Position numbers and translations under genes: made by a program. From NCBI RefSeq assembly GCF_001247745.1, contig NZ_LAIR01000002.1, positions 2,666,001 to 2,730,000 on the forward strand: a stretch of 64,000 nt of DNA, written 5' to 3'. This stretch comes from Luteipulveratus halotolerans (GTDB lineage: Bacteria > Actinomycetota > Actinomycetes > Actinomycetales > Dermatophilaceae). Under the pieces are notes generated by a model, which worked only from the letters and a program-made list of their open reading frames with translations, ran no database searches and was not told where the DNA came from. This document shows, piece by piece, positions 33,319-41,804 of this stretch; positions within the stretch are counted from its first letter, which is position 1, and every line of letters starts with the position of its first letter.

Positions 33319-34686
33319 TCAGACCTCGCCGCCCTCCAGCAGGTCGGTCACCAGGGCGGCGATCGGGCTGCGCTCGGAGCGGTGCAGGGTGACGTGCCCG
33401 AACAACGGGTGGCCCTTGAGCTTCTCGATCACGGCGGCCACGCCGTCGTGCCGGCCGACCCGCAGGTTGTCGCGCTGGGCGACGTCGTGGGTGAGCACGA
33501 CCCGCGAGTTCTGACCGATGCGCGACAGCACGGTCAGCAGCACGTTGCGCTCGAGCGACTGTGCCTCGTCGACGATCACGAACGCGTCGTGCAGCGACCG
33601 GCCACGGATGTGCGTCAGCGGCAGGACCTCGAGCAGCTCACGGTCGACGACCTCCTCGACCACCTCGCGCGAGACGACGGCGTTGAGGGTGTCGAACACC
33701 GCCTGCGCCCACGGCCCCATCTTGTCGTTCTCGCTGCCGGGGAGGTAGCCGAGCTCCTGGCCGCCGACGGCGTACAGCGGACGGAACACCAGCACCTTGC
33801 GGTGCTGACGCCGCTCCATGACCGCCTCCAGGCCGGCGCACAGCGCGAGCGCCGACTTGCCGGTGCCGGCGCGGCCACCGAGGCTGACGATGCCGACGTC
33901 GGGGTCGAGCAGCATGTCGAGAGCGATGCGCTGCTCGGCGCTGCGCCCGTGCAGCCCGAACGCGTCACGGTCGCCGCGGACGAGGCGGACGGACTTGTCG
34001 GCCATGACCCGGCCGAGGGCGCTGCCGTTCGGGCCGAGCAGCACCGTGCCGGTGTTGCACGGCAGCTCGGCGGCCGCGTCGTGCTCGAGCCGCGCCTCGT
34101 CGTACAGCGTCGACATCTGCGCGTCGTCGACCTCCAGCTCGGCGATGCCCGTCCAGCCCGACTCGACCGCGAGCTCGGCGCGGTACTCCTCGGCGTGCAG
34201 GCCGACCGCGGACGCCTTGACCCGCATCGGCAGGTCCTTGCTGACCACCGTGACGTCGCGGCCCTCGTTGGCCAGGTTGCGCGAGACCGCCAGGATCCTC
34301 GTGTCGTTGTCGCCCAGCCGGAAGCCGGCGGGCAGCGACTCGGGGTCGGTGTGGTTGAGCTCGACCCGGAGCGTCCCTCCCTCGTCACCGATCGGCACCG
34401 CGTCGTCGAGGCGACCGTGCGTGACGCGCAGGTCGTCCAGCGTGCGCAGGGCCTGCCGGGCGAAGTAGCCCAGCTCGGGGTGGTGCCGCTTGGCCTCCAG
34501 CTCGGTGACCACGACGACCGGCAGCACGACCTCGTGCTCGGCGAAGCGGTTCATCGCGCGGGGGTCGGACAGGAGCACCGAGGTGTCGAGCACGTACGTG
34601 CGGTTGCCGGCCGGGGCGGATTTCGCCTTGGCTCGGGCGCGCGGCTGCGAGGACGAGGAACGGGAGGACTGACGGGCAGATGCCAT
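33319..34686 (-). CDS. PhoH family protein with N-terminal PIN domain (PhoH2)
   Basis: A 455-residue fusion of a PIN ribonuclease domain and a PhoH ATPase. From ATG 34686 (AAGGAG upstream) a basic Ser-rich tail is followed by TYVLDTSVLLSDPRAMNRF and VVVVTELEAKRH, PIN acidic residues, with GDNDTRILAVSRNLA. The ATPase has Walker A VSLGGRAGTGKSALALCAG and Walker B DAFVIVDEAQSLERNVLLTV. PhoH2 proteins act as RNA unwinding-and-cutting enzymes in mycobacteria. No antitoxin-like small gene overlaps its start here. Confidence 0.95.
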   Translation of the reverse strand: MASARQSSRSSSSQPRARAKAKSAPAGNRTYVLDTSVLLSDPRAMNRFAEHEVVLPVVVVTELEAKRHHPELGYFARQALRTLDDLRVTHGRLDDAVPIGDEGGTLRVELNHTDPESLPAGFRLGDNDTRILAVSRNLANEGRDVTVVSKDLPMRVKASAVGLHAEEYRAELAVESGWTGIAELEVDDAQMSTLYDEARLEHDAAAELPCNTGTVLLGPNGSALGRVMADKSVRLVRGDRDAFGLHGRSAEQRIALDMLLDPDVGIVSLGGRAGTGKSALALCAGLEAVMERRQHRKVLVFRPLYAVGGQELGYLPGSENDKMGPWAQAVFDTLNAVVSREVVEEVVDRELLEVLPLTHIRGRSLHDAFVIVDEAQSLERNVLLTVLSRIGQNSRVVLTHDVAQRDNLRVGRHDGVAAVIEKLKGHPLFGHVTLHRSERSPIAALVTDLLEGGEV

Positions 34687-35030
34687 GGTCGATCTCCTTG
34701 CCGCAACAGCGTTGCCGCTGTGCGGACCTACTCTCGGACGAGGTGCCGGGACCGGGCCGACCGCGGACGGTGGAGCCGGTGCCGGCCCTCCGTCCGGAGC
34801 AACGATCGCTCCATGTGGTGGGCCTCCCGAACGCGGTGACGGGTGCCTCCGCGCTACGGCGACGGTACGACGGCGGACCGACAATGGGGAGCACTCGAGG
34901 CCGCGCGCCGCGGAAGTTGCGTTCGCGTTTGCCGCCCGTTCAGACTCGCCGGCACCACGCGTCACACCCGTCACAGCAACGGCGCGTACGCCGAAGCCCG
35001 GGCCCCGGCGTACGCGTCAGTGCCGAACCG
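34687..35030. other. 344-base gene-free region between phoH and the ehu operon
   Basis: It contains the phoH promoter area on the left and a terminator for the ehu genes on the right (34984-35015). No convincing ORF or RNA was seen. Confidence 0.45.
34984..35015 (-). terminator. Terminator of the ehu operon
   Basis: GCGTACGCCG (34984-34993) pairs with CGGCGTACGC (35006-35015), 12-base loop, 16 bases after the ehuA stop. Confidence 0.65.
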
Positions 35031-35786
35031 TCAGTGCTCCAGGACGGCGCGCAGGAAGCGCTGGGTGCGCTCGTGCTGGGGTGCCTTGAGCACCTGAGCG
35101 GGCGGCCCCTGCTCGACCACCGAGCCGGAGTCGAACATCACGACCTGGTCGGAGATCTCCTCGGCGAACCGCATCTCGTGCGTGACCATCAGCATGGTCA
35201 TGTCCGACCGGTGCGCGAGGTCGCGGATGACCGCGAGCACGTCGCCGATCAGCTCGGGGTCGAGGGCGGAGGTGGGCTCGTCGAACAGCAGCACGCGCGG
35301 CTTCATCGCCAGGGCGCGTGCGATCGCGACCCGCTGCTGCTGACCGCCCGAGAGCTTCGGAGGCTTCTTGTCGACGTGGTCGGCGAGGCCGACCACGTCG
35401 AGCAGCTCCAGGGCCTCGGAGCGGGCCTGCTCCTTGGGCACCTTCGCGACCTTGACCGGCGCCTCCATGACGTTGGCCAGCGCGGTCATGTGGGGGAACA
35501 GGTTGAACGACTGGAAGACCATCCCGATGTCACGACGGGCAGCACGGGTCTCGCCGGTCTCCTTGGCCTTGCCACCCTGCGGCACGTCCCACAACGTCCG
35601 GCCCCCGACGCGGACAACGCCCTCGCCAGGTGTCTCGAGGGTCATCAGGATGCGCAGGATGGTGGTCTTGCCCGAGCCGGACGGCCCGATGATCGAGACC
35701 TTCTCGCCGGGCTGCACCTGGAAGTCGAGCGAGCGCAGCACGTGGTTGTCGCCCCACGACTTGCTGACGCCCTCGAAGGTGATCAT
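35031..35786 (-). CDS. ehuA: Ectoine/hydroxyectoine-type ABC transporter ATPase EhuA
   Basis: A 251-residue ATPase from ATG 35786, with GGAGAG upstream. A TTG at 35846 overlapping ehuD by 17 bases is an alternative, adding 20 residues. Walker A SIIGPSGSGKTTILRILMTL, Q-loop GMVFQSFNLFPHMTALANVM, signature KLSGGQQQRVAIARAL, Walker B VLLFDEPTSALDPE and H-loop VTHEMRFAEEI are all intact. It belongs to the polar amino-acid importer family and is last in the ehuB-C-D-A order, which marks compatible-solute import rather than amino-acid import. Confidence 0.92.
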   Translation of the reverse strand: MITFEGVSKSWGDNHVLRSLDFQVQPGEKVSIIGPSGSGKTTILRILMTLETPGEGVVRVGGRTLWDVPQGGKAKETGETRAARRDIGMVFQSFNLFPHMTALANVMEAPVKVAKVPKEQARSEALELLDVVGLADHVDKKPPKLSGGQQQRVAIARALAMKPRVLLFDEPTSALDPELIGDVLAVIRDLAHRSDMTMLMVTHEMRFAEEISDQVVMFDSGSVVEQGPPAQVLKAPQHERTQRFLRAVLEH

Positions 35787-35829
35787 CGGCTCTCCGGCCG
35801 GCAGTCCGCCGCTTCCCGCGGTCGGTGTG

Positions 35830-36516
35830 TCAGGCGTTGACGGCAAAGCGACGCTCCATCACTCGGAAGAAGATGCTGGCGGGGATGCTGATGACCAGGT
35901 AGAGCAGGCCGGCCAGCACCATGGGCTCGACGAACCGATAGCTGTCCTGGCCGAAGATGTTGGCCGAGTTCAGCAGCTCGACCACACCGATGCCGAGCAG
36001 CACGGCGGAGTCCTTGAACATCTGCACCAGGTAGTTGCCGAGGATCGGGATGACCCGGCGGATCGCCTGCGGCAGCACGATGCGGCCCCAGGTCGTCGCG
36101 CTCGGCAGGCTGAGCGCCGTCGCGGCCTCCCACTGGCCGACCGGGACGTCCTCGATCCCCGCGCGGTAGACCTCGGCGCAGTAGGCGCTGTAGTTGACGC
36201 CCAGCACGACGACGCCGGCCTGGAACAGGCTCAGGCTGATGCTGCCGGGCAGCTTGGGCAGCACGAAGTAGACGAAGATCGCCTGCACCAGCAACGGCGT
36301 ACCGCGGATGAACAGCACGTAGAAGCTGAACAGGTGCGAGAGCACCGGGACCTTCGACCGGCGTACGACGGCCACCACCAGTCCCAGCACTGCCGCGAGC
36401 ACGAACCCGAGCAGGCTGATCTCGACCGTGAGCCTCAGACCCTGGAGCAGCATGGGCAGCGCGTCGGCGGCGAAGTCGTTGTCCCACTGGAACTCGGACG
36501 GGATCATCACGATCAC
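35830..36516 (-). CDS. ehuD: Ectoine/hydroxyectoine-type ABC transporter permease EhuD
   Basis: A 228-residue permease. GTG 36516 overlaps the ehuC stop by four bases; an internal ATG 36507 is possible. Five membrane segments of the His/Glu/Gln/Arg permease fold, with YVLFIRGTPLLVQAIFVYFV and the EAA-like loop EAATALSLPSATTWGRIVLP contacting the ATPase. It pairs with EhuC to form the channel. Confidence 0.9.
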   Translation of the reverse strand: MIVMIPSEFQWDNDFAADALPMLLQGLRLTVEISLLGFVLAAVLGLVVAVVRRSKVPVLSHLFSFYVLFIRGTPLLVQAIFVYFVLPKLPGSISLSLFQAGVVVLGVNYSAYCAEVYRAGIEDVPVGQWEAATALSLPSATTWGRIVLPQAIRRVIPILGNYLVQMFKDSAVLLGIGVVELLNSANIFGQDSYRFVEPMVLAGLLYLVISIPASIFFRVMERRFAVNA

Positions 36517-37211
36517 ACCCCCGGCCCGGCACTTGTACGCAGGAACCTGCTGTTGAACAGCCGACTCCCGGAGTCGACGGCGAAGCGGCGTTCGATCAAC
36601 CACATGAGCCCGGCGACGATCATTGCCAGCACGAAGTAGAAGACCAGCAAAGCGGTGAAGATCGCGACGGTGTGACCTTCGGACTTCCAGACCTGCTGGG
36701 TCTGGTAGGTCAGCTCACCGACGGTCACCAGCGACACCAGCGACGTCGCCTTCAACGTGTCGACGGCGACGTTGCCGAACGGCGGCAGCATCGCCGGGAT
36801 CGACTGCGGGATGAGGATGCGCCGCATCCGCAGTGACTTGCTCATGCCGAGTGCGATGCCGGCCTCGTCCTGGCCCTTGGCACGGGCCGCGATGGTGCCG
36901 CGGACGATCTCGGACGCGTAGGCGCCCTCGTTGAACCCCAGCGCCAGCACCGCGCAGGTGAACGGTGTGAACTCCAGCCCGAACGGCGGCAGCACGTAGA
37001 ACAGGATGAACATCTGGACGAGCACCGAGGTGCCCCGCCAGAACTCCACCCACGCCACGACCGGCCAGCGCACCCAGCGGTACTCGGACAACCCGGCGAT
37101 GCCGAGCACGAACGCGACGACGACGGCGAGCGCGAGCCCGACCACGAAGACCTGGACGGTGAGCCAGAGCCCGTCGAGGAGCAGGCTGCGGTACTCCCAC
37201 AACGCGCTCAT
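36513..37211 (-). CDS. ehuC: Ectoine/hydroxyectoine-type ABC transporter permease EhuC
   Basis: A 232-residue permease with the same fold: LTVQVFVVGLALAVVVAFVL, EFWRGTSVLVQMFILFYVLP, coupling loop DEAGIALGMSKSLRMRRILI and C-terminal helix TALLVFYFVLAMIVAGLMWL. The N-terminal EYRSLLLDGLWLTV and PPFGLEFTPFT are characteristic of EhuC. Starts at ATG 37211, 37 bases after ehuB. Confidence 0.9.
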   Translation of the reverse strand: MSALWEYRSLLLDGLWLTVQVFVVGLALAVVVAFVLGIAGLSEYRWVRWPVVAWVEFWRGTSVLVQMFILFYVLPPFGLEFTPFTCAVLALGFNEGAYASEIVRGTIAARAKGQDEAGIALGMSKSLRMRRILIPQSIPAMLPPFGNVAVDTLKATSLVSLVTVGELTYQTQQVWKSEGHTVAIFTALLVFYFVLAMIVAGLMWLIERRFAVDSGSRLFNSRFLRTSAGPGV

Positions 37212-37248
37212 CGCACGGGCCTGACCGGTCGTGGCCGAGCGAACAGGC

Positions 37249-38142
37249 TCAGCCCTCCGCCTTGCACAGCTCGGCCTTGGTGGCCTTGCGCGAGGCGTCG
37301 GCGTCGAAGCCCCACTTCTTCATGAGCGCGTCGAACTCCGGCGTCGCCTTGTACTTCTTCAGCTGCACGTTGTACGCCGCGACGAACTTCGCGTCGCCCT
37401 TGCGGAAGCCGCTGCCGGCACCGGTCACGGGCACGTCCTGCACGGGCGCGGTGACCTCGAAGTCCTTGTCGGTCTTGGCGAGGTCGTTGAGCGAGAGGGT
37501 CGGCAGGAAGAACGCGTCAGCGCGGCCCGACTTGACCATCTCGATGCCCGTGCGGCCGTCCTTGGCGGGCAGCAGCTGGCTGGTCGGGACCTTCTTGCCC
37601 TTGAGGATGCCTTCCTCGAAGCCACCACCGATGACGGCGATCTTGAGGTCCTTGTTCTTGACCACGTCGGCGGCGGTGAGGATCTTCTTGGGGTTGCCCT
37701 TCTTGACGCCGAACGACTCGGTCGAGACGACGGTCGGCTCGGAGTAGTCGATCTGCGCGCAGCGCGACTGCTTCATGAACAGGCCCGCTGTGACGGCGTC
37801 CCAGCGGTTGGCGTTGAGGCCCGGGATCATCGCGTCGTAGCCGGCGACGGTGCCCTGGATGTCGTTGATGCCGAGCAGCTTGCAGACGGCCCGGAAGATG
37901 TCGGGCTCGGCGCCGGTGACCGTGCCGTCGGGCTCGACCTTGGTGTAGGGCGGCTCGTTGGCGATCGCGACCCGCAGGTAGCCCTGCTTCTTGCCCTTGG
38001 CGAGCAGGTCCTCGCCGGCGGTGGCGCCGCCTCCGCCCCCACGGGCGGGATCGCTGGAGTCGCTGCAGGCGACCAGTGGCGCGGTGACGGCGACCAGGCC
38101 GGCCGAGCGGATGAGCGTGCGTCGTGAGATCTCGAGTGTCAT
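37249..38142 (-). CDS. ehuB: Ectoine/hydroxyectoine-binding lipoprotein EhuB
   Basis: A 297-residue binding protein from ATG 38142. The signal reads SRRTLIRSAGLVAVTAPLVAC with a twin-arginine-like RR and a lipobox V-A-C. The mature part has YLRVAIANEPPYTKVEPDGT, GAEPDIFRAVCKLLGI, GYDAMIPGLNANRWDAVTAG, LFMKQSRCAQIDYSEPTVVS and SFGVKKGNP, diagnostic of EhuB. It should capture ectoine or hydroxyectoine outside the membrane for use as osmolytes or food. No ectoine catabolic (eut) genes follow, so import for osmoprotection is more likely. An MtrA-like box lies 143 bases upstream. Confidence 0.93.
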   Translation of the reverse strand: MTLEISRRTLIRSAGLVAVTAPLVACSDSSDPARGGGGGATAGEDLLAKGKKQGYLRVAIANEPPYTKVEPDGTVTGAEPDIFRAVCKLLGINDIQGTVAGYDAMIPGLNANRWDAVTAGLFMKQSRCAQIDYSEPTVVSTESFGVKKGNPKKILTAADVVKNKDLKIAVIGGGFEEGILKGKKVPTSQLLPAKDGRTGIEMVKSGRADAFFLPTLSLNDLAKTDKDFEVTAPVQDVPVTGAGSGFRKGDAKFVAAYNVQLKKYKATPEFDALMKKWGFDADASRKATKAELCKAEG

Positions 38143-38472
38143 GCGGACTCGTCTCCTCGTAGGTGGATCCTCGTAGGTGCTGCGTCCGACCGCCCGTGCG
38201 CGCGGCTCCCCTGCATCCGCGACGGCCTCGATCCCTCTCGACGTTAGTGGTGTGACTGTGAGCCACGTCACTCGCGCCGGATCAGTTACCGGTCCGTGAC
38301 CAAATCCCACCCGTCACACGAGTCCCACCCACCGCGCCTCGGCGTGTCGCCCGGGACACGCCGTCGTACGCGCCGTCCCCGGGTACGACGAGAGGCCCGC
38401 CCCTCCCCGTGGTCGTACCGGACCGGTACGCCCGAGGAAGGACGAGCCTCTGCGGCGAGCGCGCTGCAGCCG
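38143..38472. other. 330-base gene-free region: ehuB upstream region and adh terminator
   Basis: Leftward leader of ehuB with an imperfect direct repeat of CACCTACGAGGA just before the gene, the MtrA-like box at 38285, and near 38384-38450 GC-rich inverted repeats (GGTACGAC/GTCGTACC; CGTACCGG/CCGGTACG) that probably end the alcohol dehydrogenase transcript. Confidence 0.45.
38285..38300 (-). promoter_or_regulatory. MtrA-like box upstream of ehuB
   Basis: Leftward GTCACGGACCGGTAAC: GTCAC-N6-GTAAC, the same architecture and orientation as the box at 33189. MtrAB controls osmoprotectant uptake genes and cell-wall enzymes in corynebacteria, so both targets fit. Confidence 0.5.
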
Positions 38473-39528
38473 TCAGGCCGCGCCGGTCAGCGTGCTGGCG
38501 TCGATGACCGCGCGATAGCGGACCCCGCCGCTCACGACCTTGTCGTACATCTCGTTGACCTGGTCGGCGCCGATGACCTCGACGGTCGCGGTGATGCCGT
38601 GCTCGGCGCAGAAGTCGAGCATCTCCTGGGTCTCGGGCAGGCCACCGACCAGGGAGCCGGCGAGCGAGCGACGGTTGACCAGCAGCGAGAAGGCGCTGGC
38701 GGTGAGCGAGTCGCTCGGCGCGCCGAGGTTGACGATCGTGCCGCCACGACCGAGCAGCCCGATGTAGGCGTCGAGGTCGACCGCGTCGCCCACCGTGTTG
38801 AGGATGAGGTCGAAGGAGCCGGCCAGCTCACCGAAGACGGTGCCGTCCTGCGTCGCGCGGTAGTCCGCTGCGCCGAACTCCAGGCCGTCCTGCTTCTTGG
38901 AGTCGGTACGGCTGAAGACCGTGACCTCGGCACCCATGGCCGCGGCGATCTTGACCCCCACGTGGCCGAGGCCACCGAGGCCGATCACACCGACCTTGCG
39001 GCCCGGACCGGCGCCGTAGCGCTTGAGGGGTGCGTACGTCGTGATGCCGGCGCACAGCAGGGGCGTGGTGCCGGCGAGGTCGACACCGTCGGGGATGCTC
39101 ACGACGAAGTGGTCGCGGACGACGACCTGACCGCTGTAACCGCCCTGGGTGACCTCGCCGTAGTAGTCGGTGCTGGCGTACGTCTGGATCACGCCGCGCT
39201 CACAGAACTGCTCCTCGCCGTCCTTGCACGCGGCGCACTCGAGACAGGCGTCGACGAAGCAGCCGACACCGACGACGTCGCCGACCGCGTGGCGGGTGAC
39301 GTCAGCGCCCACCTCGGCCACGGTGCCCACGATCTCGTGGCCGGGCGTGACCGGGAACGGCTGGTCGCCCCACTCACCGCGCACGGTGTGGATGTCGCTG
39401 TGGCAGATGCCGGCGTAGGTGATGTCGATGCGGACGTCGTCGGGGCGCAGGTCGCGTCGCGTGAGGTCGACGGGCTCGAACGGAGCCCCGGCCTTCGGGA
39501 CGGCCAGGGCGGGAACGGTGGTGGTCAC
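38473..39528 (-). CDS. Zinc-dependent NAD(P) alcohol dehydrogenase (cinnamyl-alcohol type)
   Basis: A 351-residue MDR enzyme with both zinc sites. Catalytic zinc: ITYAGICHSDIHTVRGEWGD and TPGHEIVGTVAEVG, with the later C. Structural zinc: CFVDACLECAACKDGEEQFC, four cysteines. The coenzyme motif is VGVIGLGGLGHVGVKIAAAM. The branch (YahK/AdhC-like) reduces aldehydes with NADPH and is common in actinobacteria for detoxification; the physiological aldehyde is unknown. It starts at GTG 39528 with GAGGAGA upstream. Confidence 0.94.
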   Translation of the reverse strand: MTTTVPALAVPKAGAPFEPVDLTRRDLRPDDVRIDITYAGICHSDIHTVRGEWGDQPFPVTPGHEIVGTVAEVGADVTRHAVGDVVGVGCFVDACLECAACKDGEEQFCERGVIQTYASTDYYGEVTQGGYSGQVVVRDHFVVSIPDGVDLAGTTPLLCAGITTYAPLKRYGAGPGRKVGVIGLGGLGHVGVKIAAAMGAEVTVFSRTDSKKQDGLEFGAADYRATQDGTVFGELAGSFDLILNTVGDAVDLDAYIGLLGRGGTIVNLGAPSDSLTASAFSLLVNRRSLAGSLVGGLPETQEMLDFCAEHGITATVEVIGADQVNEMYDKVVSGGVRYRAVIDASTLTGAA

Positions 39529-39629
39529 GTGGTCTGTCTCCTCGTGCTCGACGTGTGCGTGAGGCCGTGGGCCCGTTGAGACAACACCGCACCCGGCCGG
39601 GACTGTTCCCGGCTGCGTCTCAGATCACG

Positions 39630-40394
39630 TCAGGAGCCGTAGCGGCGCTCGCGCTCGGCGTACGCCCGCAGCCCGCGCAGGAAGTCGACCTTGCGGAAGT
39701 CGGGCCAGTACGCCTCACAGAAGTAGAACTCCGAGTGGGTGCTCTGCCACAGCAGGAACCCGCCGAGCCGCTGCTCGCCGGAGGTCCGGATGACGAGGTC
39801 GGGGTCGGGCTGGCCCTTGGTGTAGAGGTGCTCGGCGATGTGGTCGACGTCGAGCACCTCGGCGAGCTCTTCGATGGACGTGCCCTTGGCGGCGTGCTCC
39901 TGCAGCAGCGAACGAACGGCGTCGGCGATCTCGCGGCGACCGCCGTAGCCGACGGCGATGTTGACGACCAGGCCGCTGACGTCGCGGGTCGCGTCGGCGG
40001 CGTCCTTGAGCACGGTGGCCGTGCGCTGCGGCAGCAGGTCGAGCGCACCGACCGCGTTGAGGCGCCAGCGACGCGCGGCGGCGAGGTCGCCGACGACGTC
40101 CTCGATGATCGTGAGCAGGGGCGCGAGCTCGGCCGCCGGACGGTTGAGGTTGTCGGTCGAGAGGAGCCAGAGCGTGACGACCTCGATGTCGAGGTCCTCG
40201 CACCAGCCGAGGAACGGCTCGATGTTGTCGGCGCCGGCGCGGTGGCCGTGCTCGGTGTCGTGACCGCGCAGCTTGGCCCAGCGGCGGTTGCCGTCGAGCA
40301 TGACCCCGACGTGCCGGGGCAGCCGCTCCTGAGGAAGGGCCCTGGTGAGCTGCCGCTCGTAGGCGCCGTACACCAGGTCGCTCAACCCGCGCAT
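39630..40394 (-). CDS. uppS: Isoprenyl transferase (short-chain cis-prenyl diphosphate synthase)
   Basis: A 254-residue cis-prenyltransferase: HVGVMLDGNRRWAKLRGHDT with the catalytic Asp34, WCEDLDIEVVTLWLLSTDNL, DPDLVIRTSGEQRLGGFLLW and HSEFYFCEAYWPDFR. The sequence and its place beside a hemolysin III gene match Rv1086, the Z-farnesyl diphosphate synthase of mycobacteria, rather than the longer decaprenyl enzyme. It supplies lipid carrier precursors for cell-wall synthesis. Confidence 0.95.
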   Translation of the reverse strand: MRGLSDLVYGAYERQLTRALPQERLPRHVGVMLDGNRRWAKLRGHDTEHGHRAGADNIEPFLGWCEDLDIEVVTLWLLSTDNLNRPAAELAPLLTIIEDVVGDLAAARRWRLNAVGALDLLPQRTATVLKDAADATRDVSGLVVNIAVGYGGRREIADAVRSLLQEHAAKGTSIEELAEVLDVDHIAEHLYTKGQPDPDLVIRTSGEQRLGGFLLWQSTHSEFYFCEAYWPDFRKVDFLRGLRAYAERERRYGS

Positions 40395-40521
40395 CGATAG
40401 ATCTCCTCGTCAACCACTGATCGCCCGCCCCGATGTCACCCTGACGTTACCGTCGGAACGTGAGCCGTCATCAGGACGTTCGACAGACCGGTGCGGTTGC
40501 GCGCCGACCCGAGCGATCCAC

Positions 40522-40546
40522 AACTTACGCTCGCGTAAGTTAGGCT
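40522..40546 (+). promoter_or_regulatory. 20-base palindrome and leaderless promoter of the hemolysin III gene
   Basis: AACTTACGC-TC-GCGTAAGTT (40522-40541) is a perfect inverted repeat of TetR-operator type. TAGGCT (40541-40546) fits a -10 box whose start point would fall on or next to ATG 40555, with no room for a ribosome site. The message is therefore probably leaderless and directly repressible. Confidence 0.55.
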
Positions 40547-40554
40547 GGCTCCCC

Positions 40555-41247
40555 ATGATCGCCCGTTCCGGCCGCCCGCTCGACGAGGTCCACGAGACCG
40601 CGTCCGAGCTCGTACGCCTCGTCAAGCCCCATCTCCGCGGCTGGCTGCACACCGGGATGGCGCCGCTCGCGCTCGCCGCCTCGATCGTGCTCGTCGCGCT
40701 CGCGCCGACCACGCGGGGACGTATCGGTGCGACGGTGTTCGGCATCACGGCGGTGCTGCTGTTCACGACGTCAGCGGTCTATCACCGCGGCACGTGGTCG
40801 CCCCGCGTGCACGGTCTGCTCAAGCGCATGGACCACGCCAACATCTTCCTGATCATCGCGGGCACCTACACGCCGTTCGCGCTCACGCTGCTGTCGGATC
40901 ACCAGGCGACCCAGCTGCTCGCGATCGTCTGGGGCGGCGCCGTCCTCGGGGTGCTGTTCCGGGTGCTGTGGGTCGGGGCGCCTCGTTGGCTCTACACCCC
41001 GGTCTACGTCGCGCTCGGCTGGGTCGCGGTCTTCTACTTCGAGCCGCTCCTGCACGCCGGCGGCGCCGCGGTCGTGACGCTGATCGTGGTCGGGGGCGCG
41101 CTCTACACCCTCGGCGCAGTCGTCTACGGCACGAAGCGGCCCGACCCCTCACCGCGCTGGTTCGGGTTCCACGAGGTCTTCCACGCGTTCACGATCGCGG
41201 CGTTCGTCGTGCACTACATCGCCGTGTCGCTCGCCCTCCACCGCTGA
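40555..41247 (+). CDS. trhA: Hemolysin III/TrhA family membrane protein
   Basis: A 230-residue seven-helix protein of the PAQR/hemolysin III group: LRGWLHTGMAPLALAASIVL, LLFTTSAVYHRGTWSPRVHG (conserved Ser and His), MDHANIFLIIAGTYTPFALT (the D-H motif) and WFGFHEVFHAFTIAAFVVHY with two zinc-ligand histidines. Family members are metal-dependent membrane hydrolases or sensors tied to membrane homeostasis; 'hemolysin' is historical. Mycobacterial Rv1085c sits in the same place beside uppS. Confidence 0.93.
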   Translation: MIARSGRPLDEVHETASELVRLVKPHLRGWLHTGMAPLALAASIVLVALAPTTRGRIGATVFGITAVLLFTTSAVYHRGTWSPRVHGLLKRMDHANIFLIIAGTYTPFALTLLSDHQATQLLAIVWGGAVLGVLFRVLWVGAPRWLYTPVYVALGWVAVFYFEPLLHAGGAAVVTLIVVGGALYTLGAVVYGTKRPDPSPRWFGFHEVFHAFTIAAFVVHYIAVSLALHR

Positions 41248-41266
41248 GCCCTCGCCACCGCGCCGA

Positions 41267-41659
41267 TCAGGGAGAGCTCACCGGCGTCGTACGATCGCGC
41301 GTCCACGCCACCGCGAACGCGACGGTGAACGCCAGGTGCACCACCACGAACACCCGGGCCGCGTCCCGGGCGTCGCCCGTGATCACACCCTCGATGTCGT
41401 TGATCGTGCTGAGGGCGAACGCGACCAGGTTGGCCAGCAGCACCGTGCCGCGCAGCTGCGACCCGTCGATCGAGCGCGACCGCCAGTTGAGCACCGCGAT
41501 GCCGATGAGCGGGCCGCCGAGCAGCCGCAGCAGAGCGATGAGAGCCGGCGACGGGTCGTCCGGGACCGCGTCCACGCCGAACTGCGCGGGCACGATCAGC
41601 AGCGCGGCACCGATCGCGCCGACGTAGACCGCCGCCGCCGTGAGCACGCCCTTGACCAT
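41267..41659 (-). CDS. Four-helix membrane protein, unknown
   Basis: A 130-residue protein from ATG 41659 with GAGGAGG upstream. Hydrophobic segments: VLTAAAVYVGAIGAALLIVP, LIALLRLLGGPLIGIAVLNW, LRGTVLLANLVAFALSTIND and VFVVVHLAFTVAFAVAWT. No family recognised with confidence; it resembles small DUF4345-like actinobacterial proteins. Converges with trhA and is divergent from the AraC gene. Confidence 0.78.
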   Translation of the reverse strand: MVKGVLTAAAVYVGAIGAALLIVPAQFGVDAVPDDPSPALIALLRLLGGPLIGIAVLNWRSRSIDGSQLRGTVLLANLVAFALSTINDIEGVITGDARDAARVFVVVHLAFTVAFAVAWTRDRTTPVSSP

Positions 41660-41804
41660 GCGGTGGCCTCCTCGAACTCGACTCCTCACATCGTCGACCG
41701 ACCGGCGACCCCGCGACGACGTCACCGCCGGCTGCGTCCGAAATCCTGGCCGAGCGGTCATGCGAACCCGGGCTGAGCGACCGCCACCGGCCTACGATGC
41801 GCGA

